From Syntrophus sp. (in: bacteria) (GTDB lineage Bacteria > Desulfobacterota > Syntrophia > Syntrophales > UBA5619), in assembly GCA_013824905.1 (NCBI GenBank), contig PNOO01000012.1:1-20555 (forward strand): a stretch of DNA of 20,555 bases, read 5' to 3'. The position numbers and the translations under genes were made by a program. How positions within the stretch are numbered: the stretch's first letter is position 1; each line of letters begins with the position of its first letter. The notes under the pieces were generated by a model that was not told where the DNA came from, ran no database searches, and was given only the letters and a program-made list of their open reading frames with translations. Positions 1 to 7,764 of this stretch are shown piece after piece.

Positions 1-36
1 CCGGGTGGTGGCGGATACCCCGGTATGGGGATGTAA
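1..36 (+). CDS. C-terminal tail of an unidentified glycine-rich protein (partial)
   Basis: The first bases read in frame as PGGGGYPGMGM followed by TAA, and a strong terminator follows, so this is probably the end of a real gene that begins left of the window. Gly/Met-rich tails of this kind occur in several unrelated families (chaperonins, RNA-binding proteins, secreted proteins), so no function can be assigned from eleven residues. Confidence 0.5.
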   Translation, partial: PGGGGYPGMGM

Positions 37-70
37 GCGGTTGGAACCGTGTCCATTTAATGAGTAAAGA

Positions 71-110
71 GGCCCCCGCCACTGATTTTACAGTAGCGGG
101 GGCCTTTTCT
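71..110 (+). terminator. Rho-independent terminator of the upstream gene
   Basis: A 9-bp GC-rich stem (GGCCCCCGC with GCGGGGGCC) continues, after one mismatch, into ACTG/CAGT around the loop ATTTTA. It is followed directly by TTTTCTTT. It closes the gene ending at base 36 and isolates the crotonase gene downstream. Confidence 0.9.
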
Positions 111-152
111 TTGCTGCAGACCGTGGAGTGACCCGTTACTTCTTATCGTCAT

Positions 153-158
153 TATAAT
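153..158 (+). promoter_or_regulatory. Possible -10 box for the crotonase gene
   Basis: A perfect TATAAT lies between the upstream terminator and the gene. No good -35 box sits 16-18 bases upstream. Transcription from it would start about where the Shine-Dalgarno sequence begins (164), leaving almost no leader. A promoter is required somewhere in 111-165, but this hexamer may be coincidental. Confidence 0.25.
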
Positions 159-178
159 GACTTAGGAGGATGAAGAAG

Positions 179-961
179 ATGACCATCAACGACGGCACCG
201 ACCATGTCCGTATCACTCACCGTGAAGAGATTCTGCATATTCAGATGAACCGTCCCGAAAAGAAAAATGCCCTTACCCGTGCGATGTATCAAACGATGGC
301 CGATGCGATCCTCGGGGCGGACAAGGAGGATGCGATCCGCCTTGTCCTGCTGACGGGAACCGCCGATTGCTTTACCAGCGGCAATGATCTGGCGGATTTC
401 ATGAGTGCTGGAAATGATAAGGGTGGTCAGTTTCATAATCCTTTTCTTCCTGTGATCAGCCGGGCTGAAAAACCTATTGTAGCAATTGTTAGCGGCTTTG
501 CCATAGGTATCGGCACCACGATGCTGCTGCACTGCGATCTGGTGTATGCCGGTGCGAAGGCACGATTTCAGCTTCCTTTTGTCAATCTCGGATTGTGCCC
601 CGAATTGGCCTCCACTCTTTTGCTGCCGCGGCTGATCGGACACCAGAAGGCTGCCGAGTTACTCCTGTTAGGGGAGGCTTTCGATGCGCAAACCGCGCGG
701 GAGTTCGGACTCGTAAACGCTGTGTTCCCCGAAGAAGAATTATTTGATGCGGCTCTCCGGAAGGCTCGGCAGTTGGCGGCCCAGCCCCCCGCCTCGGTGC
801 GCCTGACGAAGACGCTGATGAAGCGTCCAATAGAGGCTGCAGTATCAAAGGCCATCGATGAAGAACGGGCGTATTTCACCGAACTGTTGAAATCACCTGC
901 GGCGGCAGAAGCGTTTCAGGCCTTTGTTGAACGGAGAAAACCGGATTTTTCCCACTTCTGA
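179..961 (+). CDS. Enoyl-CoA hydratase/isomerase family protein (isomerase-like)
   Basis: This is a crotonase-fold acyl-CoA enzyme of about 260 residues, the usual length. The SGNDLADF segment and SGFAIGIGTTM (about residues 105-115) supply the backbone NH groups of the oxyanion hole. In the segment FQLPFVNLGLCPE the hydratase glutamate (the E of the usual QPE-x3-G) is replaced by Phe, while Glu142 occupies the later position used by delta3,delta2-enoyl-CoA isomerases. That favours double-bond isomerisation in unsaturated fatty-acid beta-oxidation, although other crotonase reactions are possible. Start: an in-frame ATG at 170 touches AGGAGG (164-169), so it cannot use it. The ATG at 179 is nine bases away and is preferred. 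The gene stands alone between two terminators, so context gives no pathway. Confidence 0.88.
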   Translation: MTINDGTDHVRITHREEILHIQMNRPEKKNALTRAMYQTMADAILGADKEDAIRLVLLTGTADCFTSGNDLADFMSAGNDKGGQFHNPFLPVISRAEKPIVAIVSGFAIGIGTTMLLHCDLVYAGAKARFQLPFVNLGLCPELASTLLLPRLIGHQKAAELLLLGEAFDAQTAREFGLVNAVFPEEELFDAALRKARQLAAQPPASVRLTKTLMKRPIEAAVSKAIDEERAYFTELLKSPAAAEAFQAFVERRKPDFSHF

Positions 962-987
962 TGATTCGCAGATGACAGGAGCGAGTG

Positions 988-1019
988 AAAAGCCCTCGGG
1001 CCTTGTGACGAGGGCTTTT
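988..1019 (+). terminator. Rho-independent terminator after the crotonase gene
   Basis: An 11-bp perfect stem (AAAAGCCCTCG with CGAGGGCTTTT) has a 10-base loop, and the T run is built into the 3' arm. It begins 26 bases after the stop codon. The A-rich 5' arm means it could also work on the opposite strand. Confidence 0.9.
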
Positions 1020-1097
1020 GCATTTGGAGCAACAAGCGTTGTAATTTCATACAACGGGGTGATTGAAGGAGGTGTGTGGTGCTCAGCGACAATCTTG

Positions 1098-1126
1098 TTG
1101 ACATTCCAAGAGAACTTGTTTAAACT
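1098..1126 (+). promoter_or_regulatory. Predicted sigma70-type promoter of the hybrid kinase gene
   Basis: A consensus TTGACA (1098-1103) is separated by exactly 17 bases from TAAACT (1121-1126, four of six matches to TATAAT). It lies just after the crotonase terminator and would give a leader of about 90 bases before the ATG at 1224. Confidence 0.6.
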
Positions 1127-1223
1127 TACAGTATATTTTTAACATGTTATGCAGCTTTACTGAAGTGATGGCGAATGGTTGTTCCTGCTTGAATCGGTGA
1201 TTTCGACCCAGGGAAAGGTGAAG

Positions 1224-4070
1224 ATGAAAAAAAACAGGTTGCTTCTTTTGCTCGTTATTCTGATGGTTTTATGCGCCTTTCTTTTTATATCTCTTTATCA
1301 GGAGGTGAAGCGGGAGGCGATTCATCACCTCAATGTCCAGCAGTCGCTCCATGCCAAGCAGGCCGCTCGTGGAATCCAAAATTTTTTCGCACACTGGACG
1401 GGTATTTTGACCGTCCTTTCGCAAATGAGCCATATCGTCAACCTGGATCAAACAGGCAGGGAAACCATCACCGGTTATTATAATGCAAATCGAAATCAGA
1501 TCAAAGGGATAACGCGTGTCGACGCCAAAGGGAGGATTGTCTACACGGTCCCCTATGACAAAAAAGTGATTGGACGGGATATCTCTTCCCAGAAACATGT
1601 CCAGGAGGTGATGAGCACGCTCAAACCCGTCATCAGTGATGTATTCACTGCCGTTCAGGGGTATGCCACGGTTGCTCTCCATGTCCCCATTTTCAAGGAG
1701 AAGGTCTTCCAGGGGACAATCGCCATCGTGATCGATTTTCAATCCCTGGCCAAGCGGTACCTCGAAGTCATCAAGATCGGAAAGACGGGTGATGCCTGGC
1801 TGGTCAGCCGCGACGGAACGGAACTCTACTGCCCCGTCCCGGGACATACAGGGAAATCGGTCTTTGAAACTTGCAAAGACTTCCCTTCCCTGCTTGCCAT
1901 GGTCAAGGAGATGGTCAAGGGGCAACAGGGGGTTACCACATACTCCTTCGATCAAATCGGCGATCGGGGGGGGCAATCCGTCGTAAAGCATGCCGTCTTC
2001 ATGCCGATCACCGTTGAGAACACCTTTTGGGCCATTGCCGTCGCCTCATCTGAAGACGAAGTCCTGGCCTACCTGACGGATTTTCGGAATCGACTTATTC
2101 TGATTGTCGGTTTTTTCCTGCTGGGGGCAGGTCTGTTTTTTTACTATGGATTGAAAGCCTGGTTCATCATCCGTGAGGACGAGAAGCGCAGGGAGGCCGA
2201 GACGGCATTGAAGGAGAGTGAGGAAAAATTCCGTAAGGCGTTTTATACGAGCCCGGATTCCATTAACATCAACCGTTTGTCAGACGGGAGATTCGTTTCG
2301 ATGAATGAAGGATTCAGCCGGATCACAGGTTATGCGGAAAAAGAGATCATCGGCAGGACGCCGGCCGAATTGAATATCTGGGCAAATCCGGAGGACAGGC
2401 GAAAGCTGGTGGCAGGTTTGAAAGAACAGGGAGAAGTGAGAAATCTCGATGCCGCTTACCGTATAAAGAACGGCGATATCCGATACGGATTAATGTCTGC
2501 CGCCATCATTCAACTCCAGGGGGAGCCCCATATTCTCAGCATCACGCGGGACATCACCGACCGCAGGCAGGAAGAGCAGAAGCTCAGAGTGAGCCAAGAG
2601 CTTTTATCCGCCATCTTCGACCATGTTCAGGCCGGGATCGTCCTCGTCGATTCGACCACTCATACCATTGTCAGTGCCAACAGGATGGCAGCGGATATGT
2701 GCGGCGTCACAAGAGAGGAAATGGCCGGTGAAATTTGCCATCGATATCTCTGTCCTGATGCCGTGGGTCGTTGTCCGATCACCGAAGGCCGTCGGAGGGT
2801 TGACAGGGCCGAGAGGATTCTGATTAATGCGGAGGGAAGAGAAGTTCCGGTGCTCAAGACGGTGGTTTCGGTAAGGATAGCGGAGCGGGATTATCTGCTG
2901 GAGAGCTTCGTCGATATGACGGAACGTAAGCGTCTTGAGTCTCAACTGCACCAGGCTCAGAAGATGGAAGCCATTGGTACGTTGGCGGGAGGAATTGCCC
3001 ATGATTTCAACAATCTTCTCATGGGTATCCAGGGTGTCGCTTCCCTGATGATGTTGGAATTCGACCCTTCCCACCCCAATTACGAGCGTTTGAAGCTGAT
3101 CGAAGATCAGGTAAAGAGCGGGGCGGATTTAACAAGACAACTGCTTGGGTTTGCACGGGGCGGCCGATACGAGGTGAAGCCGACGAATATTAATGAGATT
3201 ATCGAAAAGACCTCCACCCTATTTGGCCGTACCAGAAAAGAGATCGCCATCCATCGGAAATATGAAAAGGAGGTCTGGACACTGGAGGTGGATCATGGCC
3301 AGATGGAGCAGGTGTTCCTCAATCTTTACCTGAATGCCTGGCAGGCGATGCCGGGCGGCGGATCCATCTCCGTGGAAACGCAAAACGTCGTTCTCGGACA
3401 GCATGATCTCCTTCCTGAAACGGTCAAACCGGGAAGGTATGTGAAGATCTCGGTCGTCGATACCGGGATGGGGATGGACGATAAGACGAGAGAGAGGATT
3501 TTCGATCCCTTTTTCACGACAAAGGCCATCGGAAGGGGCACCGGTCTGGGACTGGCGATGGTCTATGGGATCGTTCGGGGTCACGACGGAATCATTACAG
3601 TCGAAAGCGATCCCGGTCATGGGACGACCTTCAACATCTGTCTCCCGGCTTCGGAGAAGTCAATAGTCCAGGAAAGGCCGGTTTTCGATGAAATCCTGAA
3701 AGGGACGGAAACGGTCCTTCTGGTGGATGACGAGGCGATGGTTCTGGCAGTGAGCAGAGATATGCTGGAATCCCTGGGTTATAGAGTCTATGCGGCCGGC
3801 AGCGGTCAGGAGGCGATCGCCGTTTATGAGGAGAAAAAAGACCGGATTGATCTGGTCATCCTGGACATGATCATGACGGGTCTATCGGGGGGAGAGACCT
3901 TCGACCGCCTTCAGGAGATCAACCCCAACATCAGGGTCCTTCTGTCCAGCGGCTATAGCGTCAGGGGCCAGGCCCAGGAGATCCTGGATCGGGGTTGCCT
4001 GGGTTTTCTCCAGAAGCCGTTCACCCTGGAAGCCCTTTCAGGAAAAATACGCGAAACCTTGAGTACCTGA
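1224..4070 (+). CDS. Membrane-bound hybrid sensor histidine kinase (Cache-PAS-PAS-HisKA-HATPase-REC)
   Basis: This is a sensor kinase of 948 residues. A first membrane helix (about residues 5-25) and a second (about 289-312) bracket a periplasmic region of about 260 residues that looks like a double-Cache ligand sensor. Two PAS domains follow (about 325-450 and 455-575). The second carries a cysteine cluster: C493, C505, C510 and C517. The HisKA motif GGIAHDFNN places the phosphorylated histidine at H593. An HATPase domain with NLYLNAWQAM, DTGMGMD and GTGLGLAMVYG follows. The C-terminal receiver has the acidic pair D835/D836, phospho-acceptor D881 (LDMIM) and K931 (QKPF). A TTG at 1179 would add 15 residues without a ribosome site. 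AAGG at 1215-1218 fits the ATG at 1224. No response regulator or target gene is adjacent, so the ligand and output are unknown. Confidence 0.92.
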   Translation: MKKNRLLLLLVILMVLCAFLFISLYQEVKREAIHHLNVQQSLHAKQAARGIQNFFAHWTGILTVLSQMSHIVNLDQTGRETITGYYNANRNQIKGITRVDAKGRIVYTVPYDKKVIGRDISSQKHVQEVMSTLKPVISDVFTAVQGYATVALHVPIFKEKVFQGTIAIVIDFQSLAKRYLEVIKIGKTGDAWLVSRDGTELYCPVPGHTGKSVFETCKDFPSLLAMVKEMVKGQQGVTTYSFDQIGDRGGQSVVKHAVFMPITVENTFWAIAVASSEDEVLAYLTDFRNRLILIVGFFLLGAGLFFYYGLKAWFIIREDEKRREAETALKESEEKFRKAFYTSPDSININRLSDGRFVSMNEGFSRITGYAEKEIIGRTPAELNIWANPEDRRKLVAGLKEQGEVRNLDAAYRIKNGDIRYGLMSAAIIQLQGEPHILSITRDITDRRQEEQKLRVSQELLSAIFDHVQAGIVLVDSTTHTIVSANRMAADMCGVTREEMAGEICHRYLCPDAVGRCPITEGRRRVDRAERILINAEGREVPVLKTVVSVRIAERDYLLESFVDMTERKRLESQLHQAQKMEAIGTLAGGIAHDFNNLLMGIQGVASLMMLEFDPSHPNYERLKLIEDQVKSGADLTRQLLGFARGGRYEVKPTNINEIIEKTSTLFGRTRKEIAIHRKYEKEVWTLEVDHGQMEQVFLNLYLNAWQAMPGGGSISVETQNVVLGQHDLLPETVKPGRYVKISVVDTGMGMDDKTRERIFDPFFTTKAIGRGTGLGLAMVYGIVRGHDGIITVESDPGHGTTFNICLPASEKSIVQERPVFDEILKGTETVLLVDDEAMVLAVSRDMLESLGYRVYAAGSGQEAIAVYEEKKDRIDLVILDMIMTGLSGGETFDRLQEINPNIRVLLSSGYSVRGQAQEILDRGCLGFLQKPFTLEALSGKIRETLST

Positions 4071-4118
4071 GGCCCACAGCGCAAAGAGTCCAAAGATCGT
4101 GAATCACAATCCTGAATA

Positions 4119-4144
4119 ACCGGCGCACTCCATTTCTCGCCGGT
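4119..4144 (+). repeat. Inverted repeat between the kinase gene and ileS
   Basis: A 7-bp perfect inverted repeat (ACCGGCG and CGCCGGT, 12 bases apart) begins about 50 bases after the kinase stop codon. It has no T run, so it is at best a weak or Rho-assisted end signal or an mRNA-end stabiliser. A second spaced repeat, GTATCCG/CGGATAC, lies in the next 120 bases. I see no other feature in 4071-4285. Confidence 0.35.
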
Positions 4145-4285
4145 GAACTCACCCTATCCAAACCTTCCCGATGTTCACCATCCGTTTCCGCACTTGCCTT
4201 TACAGATGTATCCGTTCGAGCAGCCCAAGATACACGGTAAGGATGGGCGGATACGACGGCTGGAATGGGAAAAACAAAGAGAGGC

Positions 4286-4314
4286 TTGAAAGTCAATGGA
4301 TTCTGTGATAGTTT
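4286..4314 (+). promoter_or_regulatory. Predicted promoter of the ileS-lspA unit
   Basis: TTGAAA (4286-4291) is followed after 17 bases by TAGTTT (4309-4314), with an extended -10 TG at 4306-4307. The leader to the ileS ATG would be about 35 bases. No T-box or other leader structure is evident. The -10 hexamer is the same as the one predicted before yqeY. Confidence 0.45.
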
Positions 4315-4356
4315 CCGCTGCGATTTGAAAAGAAATTCCCTCTTGAGGAGCGTTTA

Positions 4357-7146
4357 ATGGATTACAAGGAGAGTTTGAATCTTCCGAAAACGGATTTTCC
4401 CATGAAGGCCAACTTGTCCCAGCGGGAGCCGGAGATGCTGGCCCGCTGGGACGATATGCATATTTATCACCTTATCCGAGAGGCCTCCCGGGGTCGGAAG
4501 CCCTACATCCTCCATGACGGTCCCCCCTACGCCAACGGGAGCATCCATTTGGGCACCGCGCTCAACAAGATCATCAAGGACATCCTTATCAAGGCGAAGA
4601 ACATGTCCGGCCATGACAGCGTCTATGTCCCCGGCTGGGACTGTCACGGGCTGCCCATCGAACATCAGGTGGACAAGGAGCTGGGTGAAAAAAAGGCTGT
4701 GATGTCCCAGGCCGACAAACGGCGGTTCTGCCGGGTGTATGCCGATAAATATGTGGGTATTCAGCGCGAGCAGTTCAAACGTCTCGGCGTCTTCGGCGAA
4801 TGGGAAAATCCCTATCTCACCATGACCTACGACTATGAGGCGACGACCGTCGCTGAGTTCGGCAAGCTCTACCTGGGCGGGAGCGTCTACAAGGGCAAGA
4901 AGCCCGTCTACTGGTGCGCCTCCTGCAAAACGGCCCTCGCCGAGGCCGAGGTGGAGTATCAGGACCACACGACGCCCTCAATCTATGTGAAATTTGCCCT
5001 CATTTCCGATATCGCCTCCCGCCTGCCGAAACTCGCCGGGGAGAAGGTCTTTGTCGTCATCTGGACGACGACACCCTGGACGATACCGGCGAACCTGGCT
5101 ATTGCCTTCCACGCGGAGTTTCTCTATGTGGCCGTGAAGATCAAAGGCGAGGTCCTGATCCTCGCGAAGGACCTCCTCGATTACTGTCTGGACGCCTTCG
5201 GCTTACGTCATGAACCGTATGAGATCCTCGACGAGTTTCCCGGTGCGGTCATGGAGGGTCTCAAATGCCGCCATCCCCTGATTGACCGTGAGACGCTCCT
5301 CATCCTCGCCCCCTTCGTCACCCTCGACGCCGGGACCGGCTGCGTCCACATCGCCCCGGGACACGGTCAAGAGGACTACGAGATCGGGATGAAATACGGT
5401 TTGGACAATTACGCCCCTGTGGACGACGACGGGAACTTTACTCGTGAAGTAAAGGACTTCGCAGGCCGTTTCGTCTTTGACGCCAACGGCGCGATCAACA
5501 AGAAACTGGGAGAGGAGGGCGCCCTCCTCGGACAGATGGACATCCAGCACACCTATCCCCACTGCTGGCGGTGCAAGCAGCCCATCATCTTCCGCTCGAC
5601 GGAGCAGTGGTTCATCTCCATGGAGAAAAATGACCTCCGGAAGAAGGCGCTGACCTCTATCGACAGCGTCACCTGGATCCCCGCCTGGGGGCGCGACCGG
5701 ATCTACGGGATGGTCGAGAACCGTCCCGACTGGTGCATCTCCCGCCAGCGGCTCTGGGGCGTTCCGATCACGATGTTCTACTGCAAGGAATGCGACAGCG
5801 AGCTCATGACGCAGGAGATCCTGGACCACGTCGTCGGGCTCGTCCGGGAGCACGGCGCCGATATCTGGTTCGAGCGGGAGGCCGGCGACCTGATGCCTGC
5901 GGGGACCCGCTGCCTCAAATGCGGAGGGGGCAGTTTCAAGAAAGAGACGAACATCCTCGATGTCTGGTTCGATTCCGGCGTCAGCCACGCTGCCGTCCTG
6001 GAACACCGGCCGAATCTGTCCTCTCCGGCAGACATGTATCTCGAGGGGAACGACCAGCACCGGGGCTGGTTCCACTCCTCGCTCCTCGAATCCGTGGGGA
6101 CGCGGGGAAGGGCGCCCTATTTGAATGTCCTGACCCATGGTTTTGTCGTGGACGGCGAAGGGAAGAAGATGTCCAAATCGGTGGGAAACGTCATCGACTC
6201 CCAGACGATCATCGACGAGTACGGCGCCGAGATCCTCAGACTCTGGGTGGCCGCCGAGGATTACACCGAGGACATCCGGATCTCCTCGGAGATCCTCAAG
6301 CGTCTGGTTGAGGCCTACAGGCGGATCAGGAATACCAGCCGCTTCATCCTGGGTAATCTCTACGACTTCCAACCCGACACGGATAAGACACCGTATGATG
6401 AGATGGCGGAGATGGACCGGTGGATCCTCCACCGCCTTCAGGAGGTCGTCCGACGGGTGCGCGAGGCCTACGACCAGTACCAGTTCCATGTCGTCTATTA
6501 CACCCTCTACAATTTCTGCACGGTCGACCTCTCCTCGCTTTATCTCGACGTCCTGAAGGACCGTCTCTATACATCAAAAGCCTCCTCCATCGCCCGCCGG
6601 TCGGCCCAGACAGCCATGACGGCGATCCTGGAGACGATGGTCCAGCTCATCGCCCCCATTCTTACCTTTACAGCGGAGGAGGTCTGGAAGGCGCTGCCCG
6701 CCTATCCGGGTAAGGCCGAGAGCGTCCACCTCACCTGCTTTCCGGAGGTGAACGATGCATTTCTCCGGGCGGAGCTGGCGGAGACATGGAAGGCGCTCAT
6801 CGCCGTCAAGGGAGAAGTGGCCAAAGCCATCGAGACGACACGGCAGAACAAGATCCTGGGCCACTCACTCGACGCGGCTGTCGTCATCAGCGCGCCGGAG
6901 AAGCTCCGAGCTATTTTGGAGACACATCACGAGGACCTTCGCGCCCTGCTTATCGTCTCCGACGTTCGGATCGTCGCCGAGCAGTCGGGCGACCAGGTCT
7001 TCAAGAGTGTCGAGATTGCGGGCCTCTCGGTCAGTGTGATGCGTGCGCCGGGAGAGAAGTGCCACCGCTGCTGGGTCTACAGCGAGACGATAGGCTCAAG
7101 CGCTGAGCATCCGACGCTATGTAAGAGATGCCAGGACAATCTCTAA
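4357..7146 (+). CDS. ileS: Isoleucyl-tRNA synthetase
   Basis: This cytoplasmic class I synthetase charges tRNA-Ile with isoleucine. It has 929 residues, close to the usual bacterial length. The HIGH-type signature appears as HLGT starting at H64 within DGPPYANGSIHLGTALNK. The CP1 editing region carries the TTPWTIPANLA stretch. KMSKS is at 604-608 after GEGK. The anticodon-binding domain is followed by a C-terminal zinc finger (C902, C905, C922, C925), typical of bacterial IleRS. GAGGAG lies six bases before the ATG. The gene is followed after 57 bases by lspA, a very common pairing in bacteria, and the two are probably cotranscribed. Confidence 0.98.
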   Translation: MDYKESLNLPKTDFPMKANLSQREPEMLARWDDMHIYHLIREASRGRKPYILHDGPPYANGSIHLGTALNKIIKDILIKAKNMSGHDSVYVPGWDCHGLPIEHQVDKELGEKKAVMSQADKRRFCRVYADKYVGIQREQFKRLGVFGEWENPYLTMTYDYEATTVAEFGKLYLGGSVYKGKKPVYWCASCKTALAEAEVEYQDHTTPSIYVKFALISDIASRLPKLAGEKVFVVIWTTTPWTIPANLAIAFHAEFLYVAVKIKGEVLILAKDLLDYCLDAFGLRHEPYEILDEFPGAVMEGLKCRHPLIDRETLLILAPFVTLDAGTGCVHIAPGHGQEDYEIGMKYGLDNYAPVDDDGNFTREVKDFAGRFVFDANGAINKKLGEEGALLGQMDIQHTYPHCWRCKQPIIFRSTEQWFISMEKNDLRKKALTSIDSVTWIPAWGRDRIYGMVENRPDWCISRQRLWGVPITMFYCKECDSELMTQEILDHVVGLVREHGADIWFEREAGDLMPAGTRCLKCGGGSFKKETNILDVWFDSGVSHAAVLEHRPNLSSPADMYLEGNDQHRGWFHSSLLESVGTRGRAPYLNVLTHGFVVDGEGKKMSKSVGNVIDSQTIIDEYGAEILRLWVAAEDYTEDIRISSEILKRLVEAYRRIRNTSRFILGNLYDFQPDTDKTPYDEMAEMDRWILHRLQEVVRRVREAYDQYQFHVVYYTLYNFCTVDLSSLYLDVLKDRLYTSKASSIARRSAQTAMTAILETMVQLIAPILTFTAEEVWKALPAYPGKAESVHLTCFPEVNDAFLRAELAETWKALIAVKGEVAKAIETTRQNKILGHSLDAAVVISAPEKLRAILETHHEDLRALLIVSDVRIVAEQSGDQVFKSVEIAGLSVSVMRAPGEKCHRCWVYSETIGSSAEHPTLCKRCQDNL

Positions 7147-7203
7147 CCGGTCATGGCGAAGACACGGCAATAAGCGGTGTGTAACGAGCTGGAGGTGCGG
7201 GGT

Positions 7204-7710
7204 TTGGAGAAGAAAAATATCCTCTTTCTGGCGATTGCGGGTATCGTGATCCTCCTGGATCAGCTGACGAAAGGCTGGGTCATCGCAACGATGCGCCTCC
7301 ATGACGCCTATCCCGTTATCGACGGATTCTTCAATGTCGTCTACGTACGGAACCCCGGTGCCGCCTTTGGCTTTCTGGCCGGGGCATCACCGGTGTTCCG
7401 GTCTGTTTTTTTCCTTGCCGTGACGCTGGTAGCGATCCTCCTCATCCTCCACTACCTCCGGCAGACGAGGATCGAAGAGCACTCCCTGCTGCTGTCTCTG
7501 GCCCTGATCCTTGCCGGGGCGGTGGGAAACCTGATCGATCGCATCCGTTTCGGTGAAGTGGTCGATTTTCTCGACGTCTATGTCGGCGCCTATCACTGGC
7601 CCGCCTTCAATGTCGCCGATGCGGCCATCACGATCGGGGCCTCTCTCCTGGTGATACTTCTTCTCGGGAAGAGGGAGGAAAAGACAGAGGAAAAGCAACC
7701 GGAGAAATAG
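7204..7710 (+). CDS. lspA: Lipoprotein signal peptidase (signal peptidase II)
   Basis: This inner-membrane aspartyl protease removes the signal peptide from diacylglyceryl-modified prolipoproteins. Four hydrophobic helices are visible. The catalytic aspartates are D112 in GNLIDR and D139 in FNVADA, and the conserved VRNPGAAFG segment lies between helices 1 and 2. Start: a GTG at 7177 gives nine extra residues but has no ribosome site. GGAGG at 7191-7195 lies eight bases before a TTG at 7204, which gives MEKKNILFLAIAG and a 168-residue protein of normal size. The charged C-terminal tail (KREEKTEEKQPEK) is dispensable-looking. The lipoprotein at 17938 in this window is a potential substrate. 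Confidence 0.95.
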   Translation: MEKKNILFLAIAGIVILLDQLTKGWVIATMRLHDAYPVIDGFFNVVYVRNPGAAFGFLAGASPVFRSVFFLAVTLVAILLILHYLRQTRIEEHSLLLSLALILAGAVGNLIDRIRFGEVVDFLDVYVGAYHWPAFNVADAAITIGASLLVILLLGKREEKTEEKQPEK

Positions 7711-7725
7711 CCCCGGCGTGTCTAC

Positions 7726-7749
7726 ATCAGGAGGAAGATCGGACCTGAT
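7726..7749 (+). repeat. Short inverted repeat overlapping a Shine-Dalgarno-like site before ktrB
   Basis: ATCAGG (7726-7731) and CCTGAT (7744-7749) can pair and partly bury AGGAGG (7729-7734). That AGGAGG is 30 bases from the ktrB ATG, too far to serve it directly. The six-pair stem with a 12-base loop is weak and may be chance. Confidence 0.3.
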
Positions 7750-7764
7750 ATTGGACCGATTGGT

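Noticed and set aside
4021..4296. Minus-strand frame of 91 codons between the kinase gene and ileS
   Set aside because: It overlaps the kinase receiver domain and the promoter region and has no recognisable motif.
4071..4356. T-box or other amino-acid-sensing leader before ileS
   Set aside because: The predicted leader is only about 35 bases and no T-box sequence or antiterminator pair is present. Such leaders are rare outside Gram-positives.
5203..6489. Minus-strand reading frame of 428 codons inside ileS
   Set aside because: It is antisense to conserved IleRS motifs including KMSKS. The Val/Asp/Leu/Gly-rich composition is typical of a GC-rich shadow frame.
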